From Voacanga thouarsii (Eukaryota > Streptophyta > Magnoliopsida > Gentianales > Apocynaceae): a DNA stretch of 64,000 bases. Positions 21,331-33,600 of the stretch are shown in pieces. The translations under genes and the position numbers were made by a program. The notes below the pieces were generated by a model. It saw only the letters and a list, made by a program, of their open reading frames with translations, made no database searches and was not told the origin of the DNA. The stretch covers positions 372,001 through 436,000 of the forward strand of contig JANUWF010001659.1 of the NCBI GenBank assembly GCA_026120185.1. The letters are read 5' to 3'. The first letter of the stretch is position 1. Every line of letters begins with the position of its first letter.

Positions 21331-22985
21331 ATATGTATGCAAAACACTTAAACAAAAATAATGGTTAGTAAAATGTAGAGAAGTAGTTAGACACTGGTTA
21401 ATAATATTCCCAAATATGTACAATTACAAATGGCTAATTTAATAACTAAATCAAATAACAAGATGACACAAACATACCAAACTAGAATTAAGAAAATTAT
21501 ATACAAGTATGCACTAGAATAGTTAGTGCTTTACAAATATATAAACAAGTACTTACATAAAATAATTAGTAGTATTCAAAAATATGTACATTGCTAAATC
21601 AATAGAATACAAGTTTTCTGGATATTACCCTAACATTCCCCAGCAATAGTGCTAAAACCTCATTGTGTGCTTTGTGTGAAATGGAAAGGGATATCATGCT
21701 CAAACAAATTTTAAACAAAATGCCAAATTATTCACAAAACATACATTTAGGCAACTGTCCTTATCATGTAGCATAGAGTGATAATGGAAAGTATTAAAAA
21801 ACCCAAATGAAAGGGATAAGAACTATTACTTCCTTTTTCTTCTATTGTCTAATCTAATAAACTAATGAAACTAAGTCGTTATGATGGACGGGCAAAAAGA
21901 ACCAATATTCCCTTCACAATATTGTCCATGAGAATATCAAGTGTAAAAAAATGAGTAAAAGATATGTAATTGTCAAAAATATCCCAAAAGTAGCCGAGTA
22001 CTAAATACAAATGCAAGATAATCAAATCTTAATCTTAGTATCGGTATGAGTCACAAATGCAGAACCCACTCTCTTCCGAGTTATGGATTCCCTATTTTAG
22101 CTAATTAAAGGGTATCTTTACCTCCCCAATTGAATCCAAGAAGCATTAAGTACAAAACTCCTCAATTACTAAAAGTAAATTCGAAATAGCCCAATATTCC
22201 TATCTTTAGGTGATATCAAACTCCCAATGATTACTAAGTTCTAATTCCCAACCTTTCTTTTAAGATAGTCAAAAGGTAACTATCATTAAAACCATTAGTT
22301 TGGAATTCAACTCTAACCCCATTTCTCAAATTCATTAGAAGAAAGCTACTCAAATAATGAATTCAGCATAATAAATTCAAGTAATCAAACATTAGAACTT
22401 GAAATTTAATAAATCAAGAGATGATAGATTGCAAGAACAAATTAGGGTTCACCCCTTCAATTACAATTACAGAAATTAAAGCATATTGTCAATCAAAAAC
22501 ATAGAAAAGAGAAAAAAGAAAAAAAAAAAAAAAGAGAGGGGGGGAGGGGGGGGGGACTTATAGACAAAGAACTCATTTTCATCTTCACTAATCTTCTCTT
22601 GGATCTTCTCTCCTATATGTAGGTGTTTTTCCTCTTTGTCAACTCCTCATATAATTCCATTCTATTCTATTTATAGCCCCTAAAAGCCCTAAAAATCGTG
22701 CAAAAATCATATCAACAGATCTATTACAACACTGAGCAGTGATGTTTAAGTTGAGATAGGTAGCACCATTTTCTTCCAATATCTCTAGTCTTTTTAGCTT
22801 TTGAAACCTAGCGGCACCGCTTTTCTTAAACTAGGCTACATCACTTATCTTCAAATATAGCTGCCTTTCTTGCCTTTTTCAACTTTTCTCAACCTTATTC
22901 TTCATCAATTTACTCCTATATAAAATAAGGCAAAAATGTGGGGATGAATAGTCATTTAAGCCAAATTTTACAATTAATATAGTAA
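21331..22985 (-). mobile_element. Athila/Tat-type gypsy LTR with primer site
   Basis: On the minus strand this reads like a long gypsy LTR: ACTATTCATCCCCACATTTT near its start (about 22950), a 5'-UTR-like body, then a probable LTR end next to a decayed tRNA-Asp-type primer site at 21637-21654 and about 300 bp of leader. It is homologous by eye, in inverted orientation, to 24110-27285. A poly-A/poly-G tract (22512-22556) lies inside. The left end is cut by the Angela LTR fragment. The outer boundary is approximate. Confidence 0.55.
21637..21654 (-). other. Decayed primer-binding site (tRNA-Asp type)
   Basis: The minus strand reads TAGCACTATTGCTGGGGA. The common Athila/Tat primer site is TGGCGCCGTTGCCGGGGA. 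The five differences are all G-to-A or C-to-T, the pattern expected from cytosine-methylation decay. Confidence 0.55.
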
Positions 22986-24109
22986 AATTTACATAGAAAA
23001 TCCTGAGCCTTGGGAAATGATTAAAAGCTTCGCTTTAAGGGTAGCTCTATTTAGATAAGTGTTTATATTCTTAGAGGTCATAAATTATGAACTAGAGGTC
23101 AAATGATAGAAGATGTCATTGAGAGATATGGTAGTACCAGTCAATCCTGTCTCAATAATAGGTGTTACATAAAGGAGTATTTTCATTATTATGCGTATAG
23201 GTTAAAGGCAATGCTAATGCACTATTATCCTCAGGGTCAGTATCCTCATATGGTAATGAAGAAAGACATTTAAAATGCAAAATGTAACTATTTATTTAGT
23301 AAGGACATTTTGGTCTTTTTAGAAGTCAAGGATAATATGTTTTTTGGTTCCCAATGTAGTTCTAGAAATCTAAATGGCTATTTTGGTCATCAGTGCAAAT
23401 TATTTGGATTATTTGAGGAATAAGAGAATTTATTTTATTTTGGAAAGCCAATTGTACTAGAATAATTAATTAAGCCTAAGATTTATTCATGGGCTAGATT
23501 ATTAATTAATTCTAACAAATCCGATTTAATATATGGACTTGAATAAAATAAATAATGATTGACCTAATTATTATGTTGGGTCACATATTTATTATTTTAG
23601 GCTTTAGTTAAATAAAATGCCCAAATAAAATAATTAATAAGATCGGATAAGTTTTTATTATTTTCAATTTTAATAAAAGACCCAAAACAAATAATAAAAA
23701 TGCACCATTGTCGTATAAAACCCTAGCCCTTGTAGGACTATGGTTAGCCAGGCTTAAGGGTTTATTTAAAACACTCGTGGAGGCTAGCTAGGAAGAACCA
23801 CAAGCAAGCTAGCCACCATTTTGCTCTTTCTCTCTCTCTCTCTAAAAAAAAAATGATCTTGACCTACTTTCATCAGTAGTTTGATTTGTAATATTAAGAG
23901 AATACCTTGAAAGGCCAAAAGCTTCAGCATTGTACACATTTCATGTGTAGGAGCCTGACGTTTGACAGGACTTCCAGTTAGTACAACCTTGGTGGTTACA
24001 GTTCAAGCAAGTTTCAAGCAACCTACTAAATAGAAAATTCCGGTTATTGTCACAATTTTTTTTAATTCTAGAAGAAAAAGTAAGCATGCGATCCTAAACT
24101 CTAAGTTAA
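22986..24109. other. Unassigned AT-rich repeat, LTR-like
   Basis: No coding domain. Alternating AT-rich blocks rich in AATAAAATAA words, then ACCCTAGCCC, TTTATTTAAAACACTCGTGG (a TATA-like site and putative start) and a (TC)n tract at about 23827-23842 followed by A9. This layout is typical of the middle of a plant LTR, but I find no matching ends or duplications. Confidence 0.35.
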
Positions 24110-27100
24110 TTTTTTTTTTCCGTACGCTTGTGTGATATCCAATCCTACATACTCATCCCCACATTTTTACCTTAATTTATGCAGATTTGATTATTCAAGA
24201 TATATGGAAGACATAAGGTGAAAACCATGAAGAAACGAGCTAAAAAGAGACTTAAATAGTGCCACCTAGTTCAACAAAAATAGCACTACTCATTTTTAGA
24301 CATTTCTATAGACTAAACTTCAGAGAGTAAGCAGTGCTATTAGTGTTGTGCCCTAGAGGCAATCACTTGTACCATGTATACTACATATTAAATTAATAAG
24401 AGGCATTCTTTATCTTTCAGTTTGATTGTTATATCTAAATATGTGTACAAACCGTTAGATAAAGTCCCTAGTACAACACAGTGTTAAGGAAATCATGATA
24501 GAGATCATGATGTGAGATTCCTACTACACTATGCAGTGTTTGTACTTAAATAATCCCCAGTCATAGTATTAATAAGATGGGACATTATTAATACGCCAAG
24601 ACTGGCACATGTTATATCTCTTGATTGGATCAAGCGGTGGTTCTCATATCCGTGGGTATTGGGATACTCAGGATTAACGTGTGGATGCTTGTTTTGAAAC
24701 AAGTTCATTGGATGACCTAGCTACGAGATAATCACTTGGATAACTATTTAGTGCCAGTGATAGAATCTCATTATAGCAAGTGTGCAAGTATCCTTAGACT
24801 TGAGATCTCCAAGGTACTTTGTTTATCGAGAGTTGTACTTTGATTCTAATCTTTGGAGTCTTATCTAGGACCGCCTATGGGATGGATATTGGGTACAACG
24901 TAAAGTAAACGAAAGTAGTTGAGAGGGTCAATAAAGGATTCACCACTCCTAATAGTAGAAGAGTATATCTCAAGGCCACTTGTAGAAATCATTACTCATG
25001 AAGTCCTTGGCCAAGGCGACTATGTGATGGAAATGGTTCCAATTGATACACATATCGAGTAATGGATTTCTTGAACAAGTACTAAAATATTCGGGCCAGA
25101 ATTAATAATATTCTGGAGGGAGTTGGCACTAATTCCATGCTCTAGACCGAATGAGATATTATATGTTGAAAGGAGTTTATTGCACTGATAATTTGCTATT
25201 GAAAGGTTCATGTCAAGCCACTTGACTTTCTGGACTTTTGGGTGGTCAAGAGTCATTGCTAGATGTCGCTCTTGATATGCTTAATATGAATTTATTAATT
25301 AGAGAATTAATAAATTTAGTCCTTTATTTTATTAAGGATTATTAATTCTAATATTGTTAGAATTAATTCATATTATGCTACCAATAAGACCAGGAAACCT
25401 AATGGGTCACACACAATAAAGGTTTGAATGCTCAAATATATTATTTGATAATATTGTGGGGTTAATTAAGAGAACGGAATATATTTATAGGTGAATTATA
25501 AGTTTGTTATAATTCATAGGACCTAATTGTAATCAAGTAAACTTCAAGGACCAATTTGTTGACAATTGGACGTTGAAGGACTAAGTTACAATTTATGGTA
25601 ATTATAAATCTATAAATATAAGGAAACGGTTTCCTTAGGGTTAGAGACAGACTATTCACGCAATAACAGAGAAACCGTTCTCTGCCTCTCTCTTGATCAA
25701 ACCCTAGCCGTCTCTCTTCTTGATCAAAACCCTAGCCTCCCGAATTCTACTAGCATAGAATTGTGAGATTGTGAGCATTCAACCTTGTGTGGATTATCAT
25801 TAGAGGGAGTTCTTTCTTGGACTTCAGTTGAGCTGCAGTGAATGGTTTTGGATAATCTGGATCGCGCCTGCGTTCTTGTTTCTGAAATTTTTGAATTCCG
25901 GCTTCACGAGGTAATAAACGCAATCTTCTCCTTTTTCCCGTTTCTATTGCAAACCCGTGATCCATGGCTTGGATTTCTTGTTGTTTTCCGCTGCGCTTAA
26001 TCTGATTATGCATGATAGAAATCCTACAAGTGCCACTCATGTAAACCACTCATTAAGAAAAGCTTTAAGCGGCGCCAGTTAGTTTGACATAAGCGATAAC
26101 ATTTAATGTAGCCGAGAAGAAAAAAATATGAGAGAAATAGCACTGCTTGGGGACTTAAATGGCACTATTTAACTTTGCAAAATGCTCTTATTCATGATTT
26201 TCAAGGCTTTTTCGATGGGCAACTAATAAATAGATGCCTTTCTAACTTTAAGAACAAGTTTTTGGGCATGAGAAACCTCAGAAAATTCTTAAAGAGCTCA
26301 AGAAAACATCAAGAGAATAGGGATCAATAGAAATCTTGGAAAGGAAGAAGGAGAGTTGCTCAAGGATAAAGAAAGAAACGTTCTTATCTATGTGTGCTTT
26401 CTTCCCTTTTCTTTGTAATCTATTAACAATTTTGAGTTGGATTACTTTTAATTGTGATTAAGGGATGAATCCCTAAGTTTGTGTTATTGGATTGAATTTC
26501 TTTTAGATCTATTAATTTCAATTACTAATATTTGATTACTCAGGCATTACTGTATTAGATTGATTTTTTTGGGGATTGATTGATCTTGTTAATTGATTAG
26601 TTTGCTTCTAAAGAATTCAAGAGTGGGGTTAAAAGTTGAACACACAATTGATTCATTCAATATTTGTTTTCCTTCAATTAACTCAAGAGAGAGGTTGGGG
26701 AATCAAACTTGGTAATCAATGGGTTTATAATATTACCTAGAGATAAGGATATTGCAACTTTTGGATTAAATTGGGATTATTGTTCTTAATACTTTCTAGA
26801 TTAAATTAGTGAGGTAGAAACACCTATTGATTTGTTAGGAATAGGGATCTCATAACTCGAGAGAAAATAAGATTCACAATTAGAATCCTACTGGTGCTTG
26901 AATTGGGAATTCATAGTCTTAATTGTATTTTTCATACTTAGCATAGATTTTGAAGAACTTCTTCTTTACATAGCTTTTTTTCTTATTCTTACTCCTTGAT
27001 ATGCCTTATGACTTTTCTTATATGACCTTGATGTGTTCTTTAGTTTACTAGCTTTTTTACTTTATTTCTTTAGTTTGTCAGCTAAACAATAGGATTATAG

Positions 27101-27285
27101 CAAAGTAAGGGTACTTGTCACATTTTCTATGGGTTCAATATTTGCTATTCGGATTCTATACTATATGATAGGTATACTTTCCTAAAGTGTGTATGTGAAT
27201 AATTATAACTTTTTAATTAAAACTTGATTGATTTAGATTTTGTTGATATTTTTTCCTATACCCTACACCCACACACACAACAGTT
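24110..27285 (+). mobile_element. Athila/Tat-type LTR, second copy, split by Angela solo LTR
   Basis: About 1.5 kb once the solo LTR at 24338-26028 is removed. Collinear with the reverse complement of 21650-22960: CATACTCATCCCCACATTTT near the left, GAGAGGTTGGGGAATCAAACTTGGTAATCAATGGG in the middle, then GTGTGTATGTGAATAATTAT near the right. It fades into ACACCCACACACACAACA, with no primer site after it. No coding domain. The ends are approximate. Confidence 0.5.
24338..26028 (+). mobile_element. Angela solo LTR (subfamily B, TSD AGTGC)
   Basis: 1691 bp, starting TATTAGTGTTGTGCCC and ending GAAATCCTACA. Perfect 5-bp target duplication AGTGC at 24333-24337 and 26029-26033. No internal region, so a solo LTR. 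The clean ends define the family boundaries used elsewhere in the window. The open frames inside (25020-25256 and 25750-26049, both minus) are LTR sequence and not genes. Confidence 0.93.
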
Positions 27286-28775
27286 ATATAACCTAAACTA
27301 AGTATAACAAAAAACTTCATATTATGAGAATGCTTACACAAATATGGAGAAAAATTGTCAAGAGTTGGATGTACAGAATATATGCAACAAAACTTAAGTT
27401 TTAAAAACCTTTCTATTGTACACCAAATTTATGTGAACCAATAACTACAATATATGATAAAGAATTATTCACAGAACCTATGACTATATTGTACAAAATG
27501 TTGAACAAATATAATAACACATGTAATAAAACATAAGTTTCTCAAAAAAATTAAGAAAAATATAGTAGAGGACATTTCTCTAAATAGTTTATGCATAGAA
27601 ATTAAGCTCCTCCAAATAGAGATTAAAGATGCTATCCACATATTCCCCTAAATTCCTTTACACATAGATTACAGTTCAATTCCATAAATTCAAACAAATT
27701 TCTCCAAACCTTACAAACAACACAGATATAAAAATAAGGACATAAATAATGATTAATTAAATTATAGAATAAATGCTTACCTCAAACTTTACAATCTACA
27801 GGTGTGAATAAAAACCCCACGAAATCTTCAATCTTCTGACTCTGAGCCACTTCTTCCACCCTAAAAAAAAAATCTCAATAGAGGTTAGGTAGGATAAAAT
27901 CGAAGAATGGTTCAAAAAATTAATTATGATATAAACAGGAAAAAAAAAAGTGAATCTAGATATTTAAATGATGGAGAAGTAGAGCAATACTTACTTCAAT
28001 GACAAGTTAGTCCTTCCACAATGTTTAGGGGCTTTACAGTAACGGTACTTTTTTCCTAGCTAAAAATCAAGTAAAATAAAAAAAAAAAAAGACATCAGTC
28101 TCGAACATCAATAGTAAGAGGATTCAATTGCAAAGAATGTAGAAGGGCACAACACCTAAAAACTAAACAAAAAAAAAAAAAAGAAAAAAACTTGTCTTCA
28201 ATATGTGTCTTTGTCTCAATTAGGATTTCTCCCGTCACCTTCTTGCCGCACCAAATTACCTTCTCGCTAGAGTTGATAAGCTTTGACAAGCACTGCACCA
28301 AATTACCTTCTCACCGGAGTAGTGCAGATTCAAGACAAAGTTAATGGGGAAGAAGAGAAAATAGGGAAGATAGAAAGAAGGAAGAGAAATAGATCTTCAT
28401 ATGTGTATTGCACTAAATTACCTTCTCACTAGATTTTTGGTGCACTACATATAGGAATGAGAAGGGGGGAAATTTGGCTAAGTGTAGTAGGATTTGTGAT
28501 TTTAGGTAAAGTTTTACCAAGTGTTAAAGTTTCCCTAAAAAATTTCCCTCCAAATTCTTTACTAAGTGTAAAGTTTATTTTTATTTTCTAATTACACTCT
28601 AGATCTATTGTATTTTCTTCTAACTGAATATTAATTAATAATTTTCAAGTATATATATTTGCATAAATATTAGATTTAATCATCACCAATTAGACACAAT
28701 AAAATTTAAACATATACAGCATTAAATAAGTGTATATCTAATATAAGAGTCTTCAAATGTTATATATATTATTAC
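27286..28775. other. Unassigned AT-rich stretch
   Basis: No recognised domain, LTR end or RNA gene. Contains several poly-A runs (28079-28092, 28170-28188) and three copies of GCACYAAATTACCTTCTC at 28248-28265, 28295-28312 and 28410-28427. It is the DNA into which the Tat element inserted, so it is the best candidate for pre-existing host sequence here, but it could equally be old transposon DNA. Confidence 0.35.
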
Positions 28776-28799
28776 ACATATAAAAATCTAGTTATATAT

Positions 28800-29463
28800 T
28801 GTTGCCATACAAAAGGGGAGCCGATGGGAATGGCAATCGGCTTCTCTTCCGATGAACATAAACAGTCCGATAGAAGAATGAATGTGAGAGTTGGACCTTT
28901 AAAGAGACATGGATTCTTTGAACTTATAAGGCAGGAATATTGCATGTGAAAGTCAATAAGGATTGGAATCAGTGTATTTCAATTTATCTTAATAGAAAAG
29001 AATACAAAATTACTGGAATTTAAAACCAAAGTAAAATGAAATGGAAAGCTGGTAATAAAAGAATAAAGGAAACTTCTGAAAGCTAATAAAAACAATAAAG
29101 AAAAGCAAAGAAAATGCAGAAAAAAGAGAATTGAAAACTAGAAACTAGTAATCTTGTGGGTGTGTTTGTTGGTTGTCCTCATTCTGAGAATCCTTGCCCG
29201 TTTTATGCTTGTTGTGGCGTTGTAACCGACTATCTGTACGTGGAGAAAATCTCGCTTCATAGCTCATCCGTAGCGATTAGAAATAGTAGTACTTTACCAA
29301 TCATGTCAAGACATGAGGGTGACGACTCAACAGCTCCTGGTTCTAATTTTGACCGGGTACAACAACTGAAGAATTCTTGACGTCATCATCGAGTTGACAA
29401 AATTCCTTTCGGCTTCGGCTCAAAGTTACCGTTGCAACGGATCAGCTAAAGTTGACATCAACA
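28800..29463 (-). mobile_element. Tat-element LTR, extra tandem copy
   Basis: 664 bp. On the minus strand it starts TGTTGATGTCAAC and ends TATGGCAACA (TGTTG...CAACA inverted ends). It repeats the LTR at 29485-30148 with only three differences that I could spot. The 21 bases following it (28779-28799) are the same 21 bases that separate the two LTRs (29464-29484), so LTR plus flank was duplicated as a 685-bp unit. The 74-residue open frame in each copy is probably fortuitous. Confidence 0.85.
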
Positions 29464-29484
29464 TATAAAAATCTAGTTATATAT

Positions 29485-30148
29485 TGTTGCCATACAAAAG
29501 GGGAGCCGATGGGAATGGCAATCGGCTTCTCTTCCGATGAACATAAACAGTCCGATAGAAGAATGAATGTGAGAGTCGGACCTTTAAAGAGACATGGATT
29601 CCTTGAACTTATAAGGCAGGAATATTGCATGTGAAAGTCAATAAGGATTGGAATCAGTGTATTTCAATTTATCTTAATAGAAAAGAATACAAAATTACTG
29701 GAATTTAAAACCAAAGTAAAATGAAATGGAAAGCTGGTAATAAAAGAATAAAGGAAACTTCTGAAAGCTAATAAAAACAATAAAGAAAAGCAAAGAAAAT
29801 GCAGAAAAAAGAGAATTGAAAACTAGAAACTAGTAATCTTGTGGGTGTGTTTGTTGGTTGTCCTCATTCTGAGAATCCTTGCCCGTTTTATGCTTGTTGT
29901 GGCGTTGTAACCGACTATCTGTACGTGGAGAAAATCTCGCTTCATAGCTCATCCGTAGCGATTAGAAATAGTAGTACTTTACCAATCATGTCAAGACATG
30001 AGGGTGACGACTCAACAGCTCCTGGTTCTAATTTTGACCGGGTACAACAAATGAAGAATTCTTGACGTCATCATCGAGTTGACAAAATTCCTTTCGGCTT
30101 CGGCTCAAAGTTACCGTTGCAACGGATCAGCTAAAGTTGACATCAACA
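29485..30148 (-). mobile_element. Tat-element 3' LTR
   Basis: 664-bp LTR directly next to the polypurine tract of the large minus-strand Tat element. Minus-strand start TGTTGATGTCAAC, end GGCAACA. This is the 3' LTR; the 5' LTR would be right of the window. It carries GTTGCAACGG and TGACGTCA-like words (TGACGTCATCATCGAG, plus orientation 30062-30077), the latter a potential bZIP site. Confidence 0.82.
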
Positions 30149-30169
30149 CATGCCCCCCCCCCCCCCGAG
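30149..30169 (-). other. Polypurine tract with G14 run
   Basis: The minus strand reads CTCG14 then CATG (14 C on the plus strand at 30153-30166), immediately before the LTR start TGTTGATG. This is the position and strand bias of a polypurine tract. The length of the homopolymer may be affected by sequencing error. Confidence 0.7.
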
Positions 30170-30476
30170 TCCCGTTACTTTAATGGCGTGATCAGGTAAA
30201 GCGATGGGAATCGTGCCTCCTTTAATTTATAGCCATTCTTTTCCTAACAAAGTTAGAATATCCCGATCGTTGCAAAAGGTTTTCAACTCCTCGGCTTTGA
30301 AATCCGCGAACGGCTAGTCTTTAAATTTTATTTTAAATAGCCGTGGTCCCCATTACTCCTTTACCTATACGAAAATCCTTTTTCTGAGCAAACTCTACTT
30401 CAATCAGACTTCTATCCTTCTCGTGAAATTCGACAGTATTTCCTGCACTTCTTTTGTCAATGATTTCTGAATCTTC
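30170..30476. other. Spacer between Tat polypurine tract and antisense ORF
   Basis: No ORF. Contains GC-balanced sequence without a clear promoter. As it lies upstream of the plus-strand antisense ORF, it is where a promoter or 5' untranslated leader of that ORF would be. The LTR read in reverse is the other candidate. Confidence 0.35.
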
Positions 30477-30670
30477 ATGACCGCCCCAATTGAACCCCCT
30501 GGCTTTAGTTCAAGCCAAAACTAACCTGTATGCCTTAGGCCCTCGGCTACTGCCGACGGAGGTCACCGTTGATCATCTACGATTTGCCCAATCGAAGGAT
30601 TTTGTCCTCCCGTTGAACCAAAATGACTTTTCTACGATCAGTCTCCTATTTTCCTTTCGCCATTGGCTGC
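30477..30670 (+). pseudogene. Antisense PMD-like ORF, exon part 1
   Basis: N-terminus of the extra ORF of the Tat element, on the strand opposite gag-pol. An ATG at 30477 opens MTAPIEPPGFSSS and stops after 15 codons. A shifted frame from 30490 continues ALGPRLLPTEVTVDHLRFAQ and FVLPLNQNDFSTIS up to 30670, where the Angela solo LTR interrupts. The same protein resumes at 36716. The first ATG is preferred because it follows the spacer directly and its peptide fits a start better, but one frameshift is then required. Confidence 0.6.
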
Positions 30671-33600
30671 TGTTAGGTATCTCAGGCTCGTATTGTATAC
30701 GGCGCAGCGAAAAATAAAATGAGATACCCTCCCAGGACCCTTCTATATGTGAAAAACAAGACATAAAAAGAGTAAATGTAACAGCTTTTACCTTTGGGTG
30801 ATCGTCCGAAAAATAAAAATTTCTTCTTCAAGTCGAGGCACGATCCCGCAATCCTCGTGATCAACCTCCACGTGAGTTGAACGTCTAACCACTATAATCA
30901 CAGTGTGTGATTATCTCTAACAGTAATCCACACAAAGGATACACTCAAGCACCAAAATTTCCTGTGCTGGCAGAAAAAGATAGCGGCTAGGGTTCTTTGA
31001 TCAAGATCAAATCGAGAGAAATAGAGAGAAGAGAGAATGTTCTTGGCTGTTGTTTTGTGTGTTGTTCAGCTAGGATTTTTCGTGTGTTACATATACTATA
31101 TATTACACGAAATTTTCCTCCCATAACTGAGAATTCTAATTGTAACACCCCGCTACCTAGGCCCACCCAGGGCCGGGGATGTCGCCCCGTCCAAAGGACA
31201 AGAGATCTTTATAACTAGGTCTCACGAATAAAATAGCAGAATAAAAATAATACTTTGACTTAAAATTTATTACATCCCAAGAATAAACCCATAAACAAAA
31301 TTATCCACTCTCAACTCCCCAAAGCAATACATAAAAAAAAATAAATGACAACATACTCTTCCAAGGTAGATAACACTAGCTACTCATCCCCACAGTAGGA
31401 TCGACCTGAAATCATGGTAAAAAGGTGATGAGACAGAAATCTCAGTAAGTCCATGTTTGCTTTGGGTGTTCAGTGAAAACAGTTAGTGGATGCAAAGTGT
31501 GAAATTTTTATAAGAGAAATATTGGCAAGTAATAAACATTAGTCAAAAGCAAGAATGGTGTTTTCCTCTTTTTGAAACCATACAAGTGCACAATAAAATC
31601 AACCACTCAAAAAGGGTGGTCATGGGTTACCACACGTTGGGCCCCATGTCCACATGGTCAGTATGCCACACTTTGTACATACTGCCGGTCAGAATGCCAC
31701 ACTTTGTGCAGACTGACAAAAGGTAAGTGATCGGCCTACCAGGTAAGATACTCCTCCTTCTCTATACCCAAACAACAACAGGGTGTCCATTCCGGCATAA
31801 CACACCACTTGACTGAAATAAAGACTGCTAGCTTGGACCGGCATAACTAAGTAGTACTGACATTTCTCTAAGTTGAGCTTATCTTCTGGAGGTGGCCTCC
31901 TACCAGAAGACTCACTCTTGCTCTTCAAAACTAGTACTACTAGCCTACCCTTATTGAGTACTCAACGTAACGTATCCCACTTGGGAGAAATGAACAAAAC
32001 ATAGTTCCACTTGAAAATGGCAATTAAAGTTTTCCAAAGTTTGGGGCAAAACTGGTTTTAGAAAGAGTTTTAGGTTTTGAGTAAAACTGCCCCTTGATTT
32101 GCAAATAATTTATTTGTCTGAAATGAGAATGGAAATATTCCTCAATTTCTTTTACAGAAATGAGTGACCATGCACTCTACATTTGGCTTGCCATAAAAAA
32201 AAAATCATTTTTCATCAAACAGGTTTATGCAGGAGCTTACCTGATCATTGCTCACAACAAAGGTCTCCAACAACTGACCTAACCCCGCATGGGGTAAATA
32301 CAAACCACAATCAAACTAAAGCCAAAATCCACTTTCACAAATAAACTAACTCAACTCACTACTACAACCATGATCCTAGTGTCCCAAGCTTTAAGGCCAA
32401 ATAATAAATAAAAAGGTTTATAAGCCAAGGCTAATTTTGATATTTAAAATAATTAGAGTTTTGGGAAATAGGTACTAATAAGTTGAAGGTTTAAATCTTG
32501 CTAAAATAATTTAGAGTTTATTTGATGAAAAGTCCTAGGTGGTACTAGGTAAAATAATAATTTATTAATAATTAATTGCTAGAAAATAATTGATAATTAA
32601 AATTAGTTGAAAATAAATTTTAATGAGTTTTGATTGAAAGATACTAAATAAATTTTAGTAGGTTTTGGTTAAAAGATAATAATTAAATTTTAATAGTAAA
32701 TATTTTACTTATTATGATTATTTTCATAAAAGGCTTTATTTGATATTATCATTTTATATATAATATCTATATATTTTATTTTTCTAGCAAAAACTGTTAT
32801 TTATTTGACTAAAATATCCTTATTATATATAATAATCCAAATCTATCCTTCCTAGGGTTTTTCGAAATTACTAGCCAAAAATCATAATATTAAATATTTT
32901 ATTGAAGAAATAAAATTTAGCTTAGGGACAACTAGGTCATGATCATAATTCTATTGCTAACCACAATCATGAACATTTACAACCCTTCAATTAATCAAAT
33001 CATCCAAATCATGCATATAAACATATATTTAACGATATCAAGACATGATCTAACCTTTTCTAGCATAAATATAACCATGGCTTAATAATCACACAAGAAT
33101 ATAAATCCTATTCACCAAATGTGACATAATCTCTAGCATACTTGATCATGGAGACATGCATCAAACCCTAGAACACCATACATTCAACCAAGATAATCAA
33201 CTCATGCATAAATCCCACCTCCTTCATATTCATACATGTATTCATGCTTCAATCTCAACAATATATACTCAAACCTTATCCACAATCCATCTTCTATCAA
33301 CATCATGCTAGAGACATGAATCTAGAATTTAAAAGAAGGGTTAAAACGGCTTACTTGATTGATGAATTCCTTGAAGAAGTTTTGAATGAATCTTAACTCC
33401 TAGATGTCTAAATCCGTCCAAAGAAGGTGAAGGAAGCATGGCCATTGGAGAAGAAGCCATCAGGCCAAGAAGGAGAGAGATTTGGCCAAGAGAGAGAGTG
33501 AGAGAGAGAGAGAGAGAGGATCCATTATCATATTTATTCATATATATATTCATTAGAGATCAAGATTAGAGAAGATGAAGTTGTTAGAACAAACGTACCT

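Noticed and set aside
24338..26028. Complete Angela element with a short internal region
   Set aside because: No primer site, polypurine tract or coding sequence lies between its ends. One LTR with perfect AGTGC duplications is a solo LTR.
29156..29380. 74-residue open frame present in both tandem Tat LTR copies (also 29841-30065)
   Set aside because: It lies inside the LTR, antisense to the element, and is duplicated simply because the LTR is. No homologous domain is recognised.
28800..30148. CRISPR-like or satellite array
   Set aside because: Only two long units. They have LTR ends (TGTTG...CAACA) and a polypurine tract next to them.
33489..33518. (AG)n/(TC)n and (AT)n tracts as centromeric or telomeric satellite
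   Set aside because: They are short, single-locus microsatellites at a fixed place in the 4.3-kb LTR.
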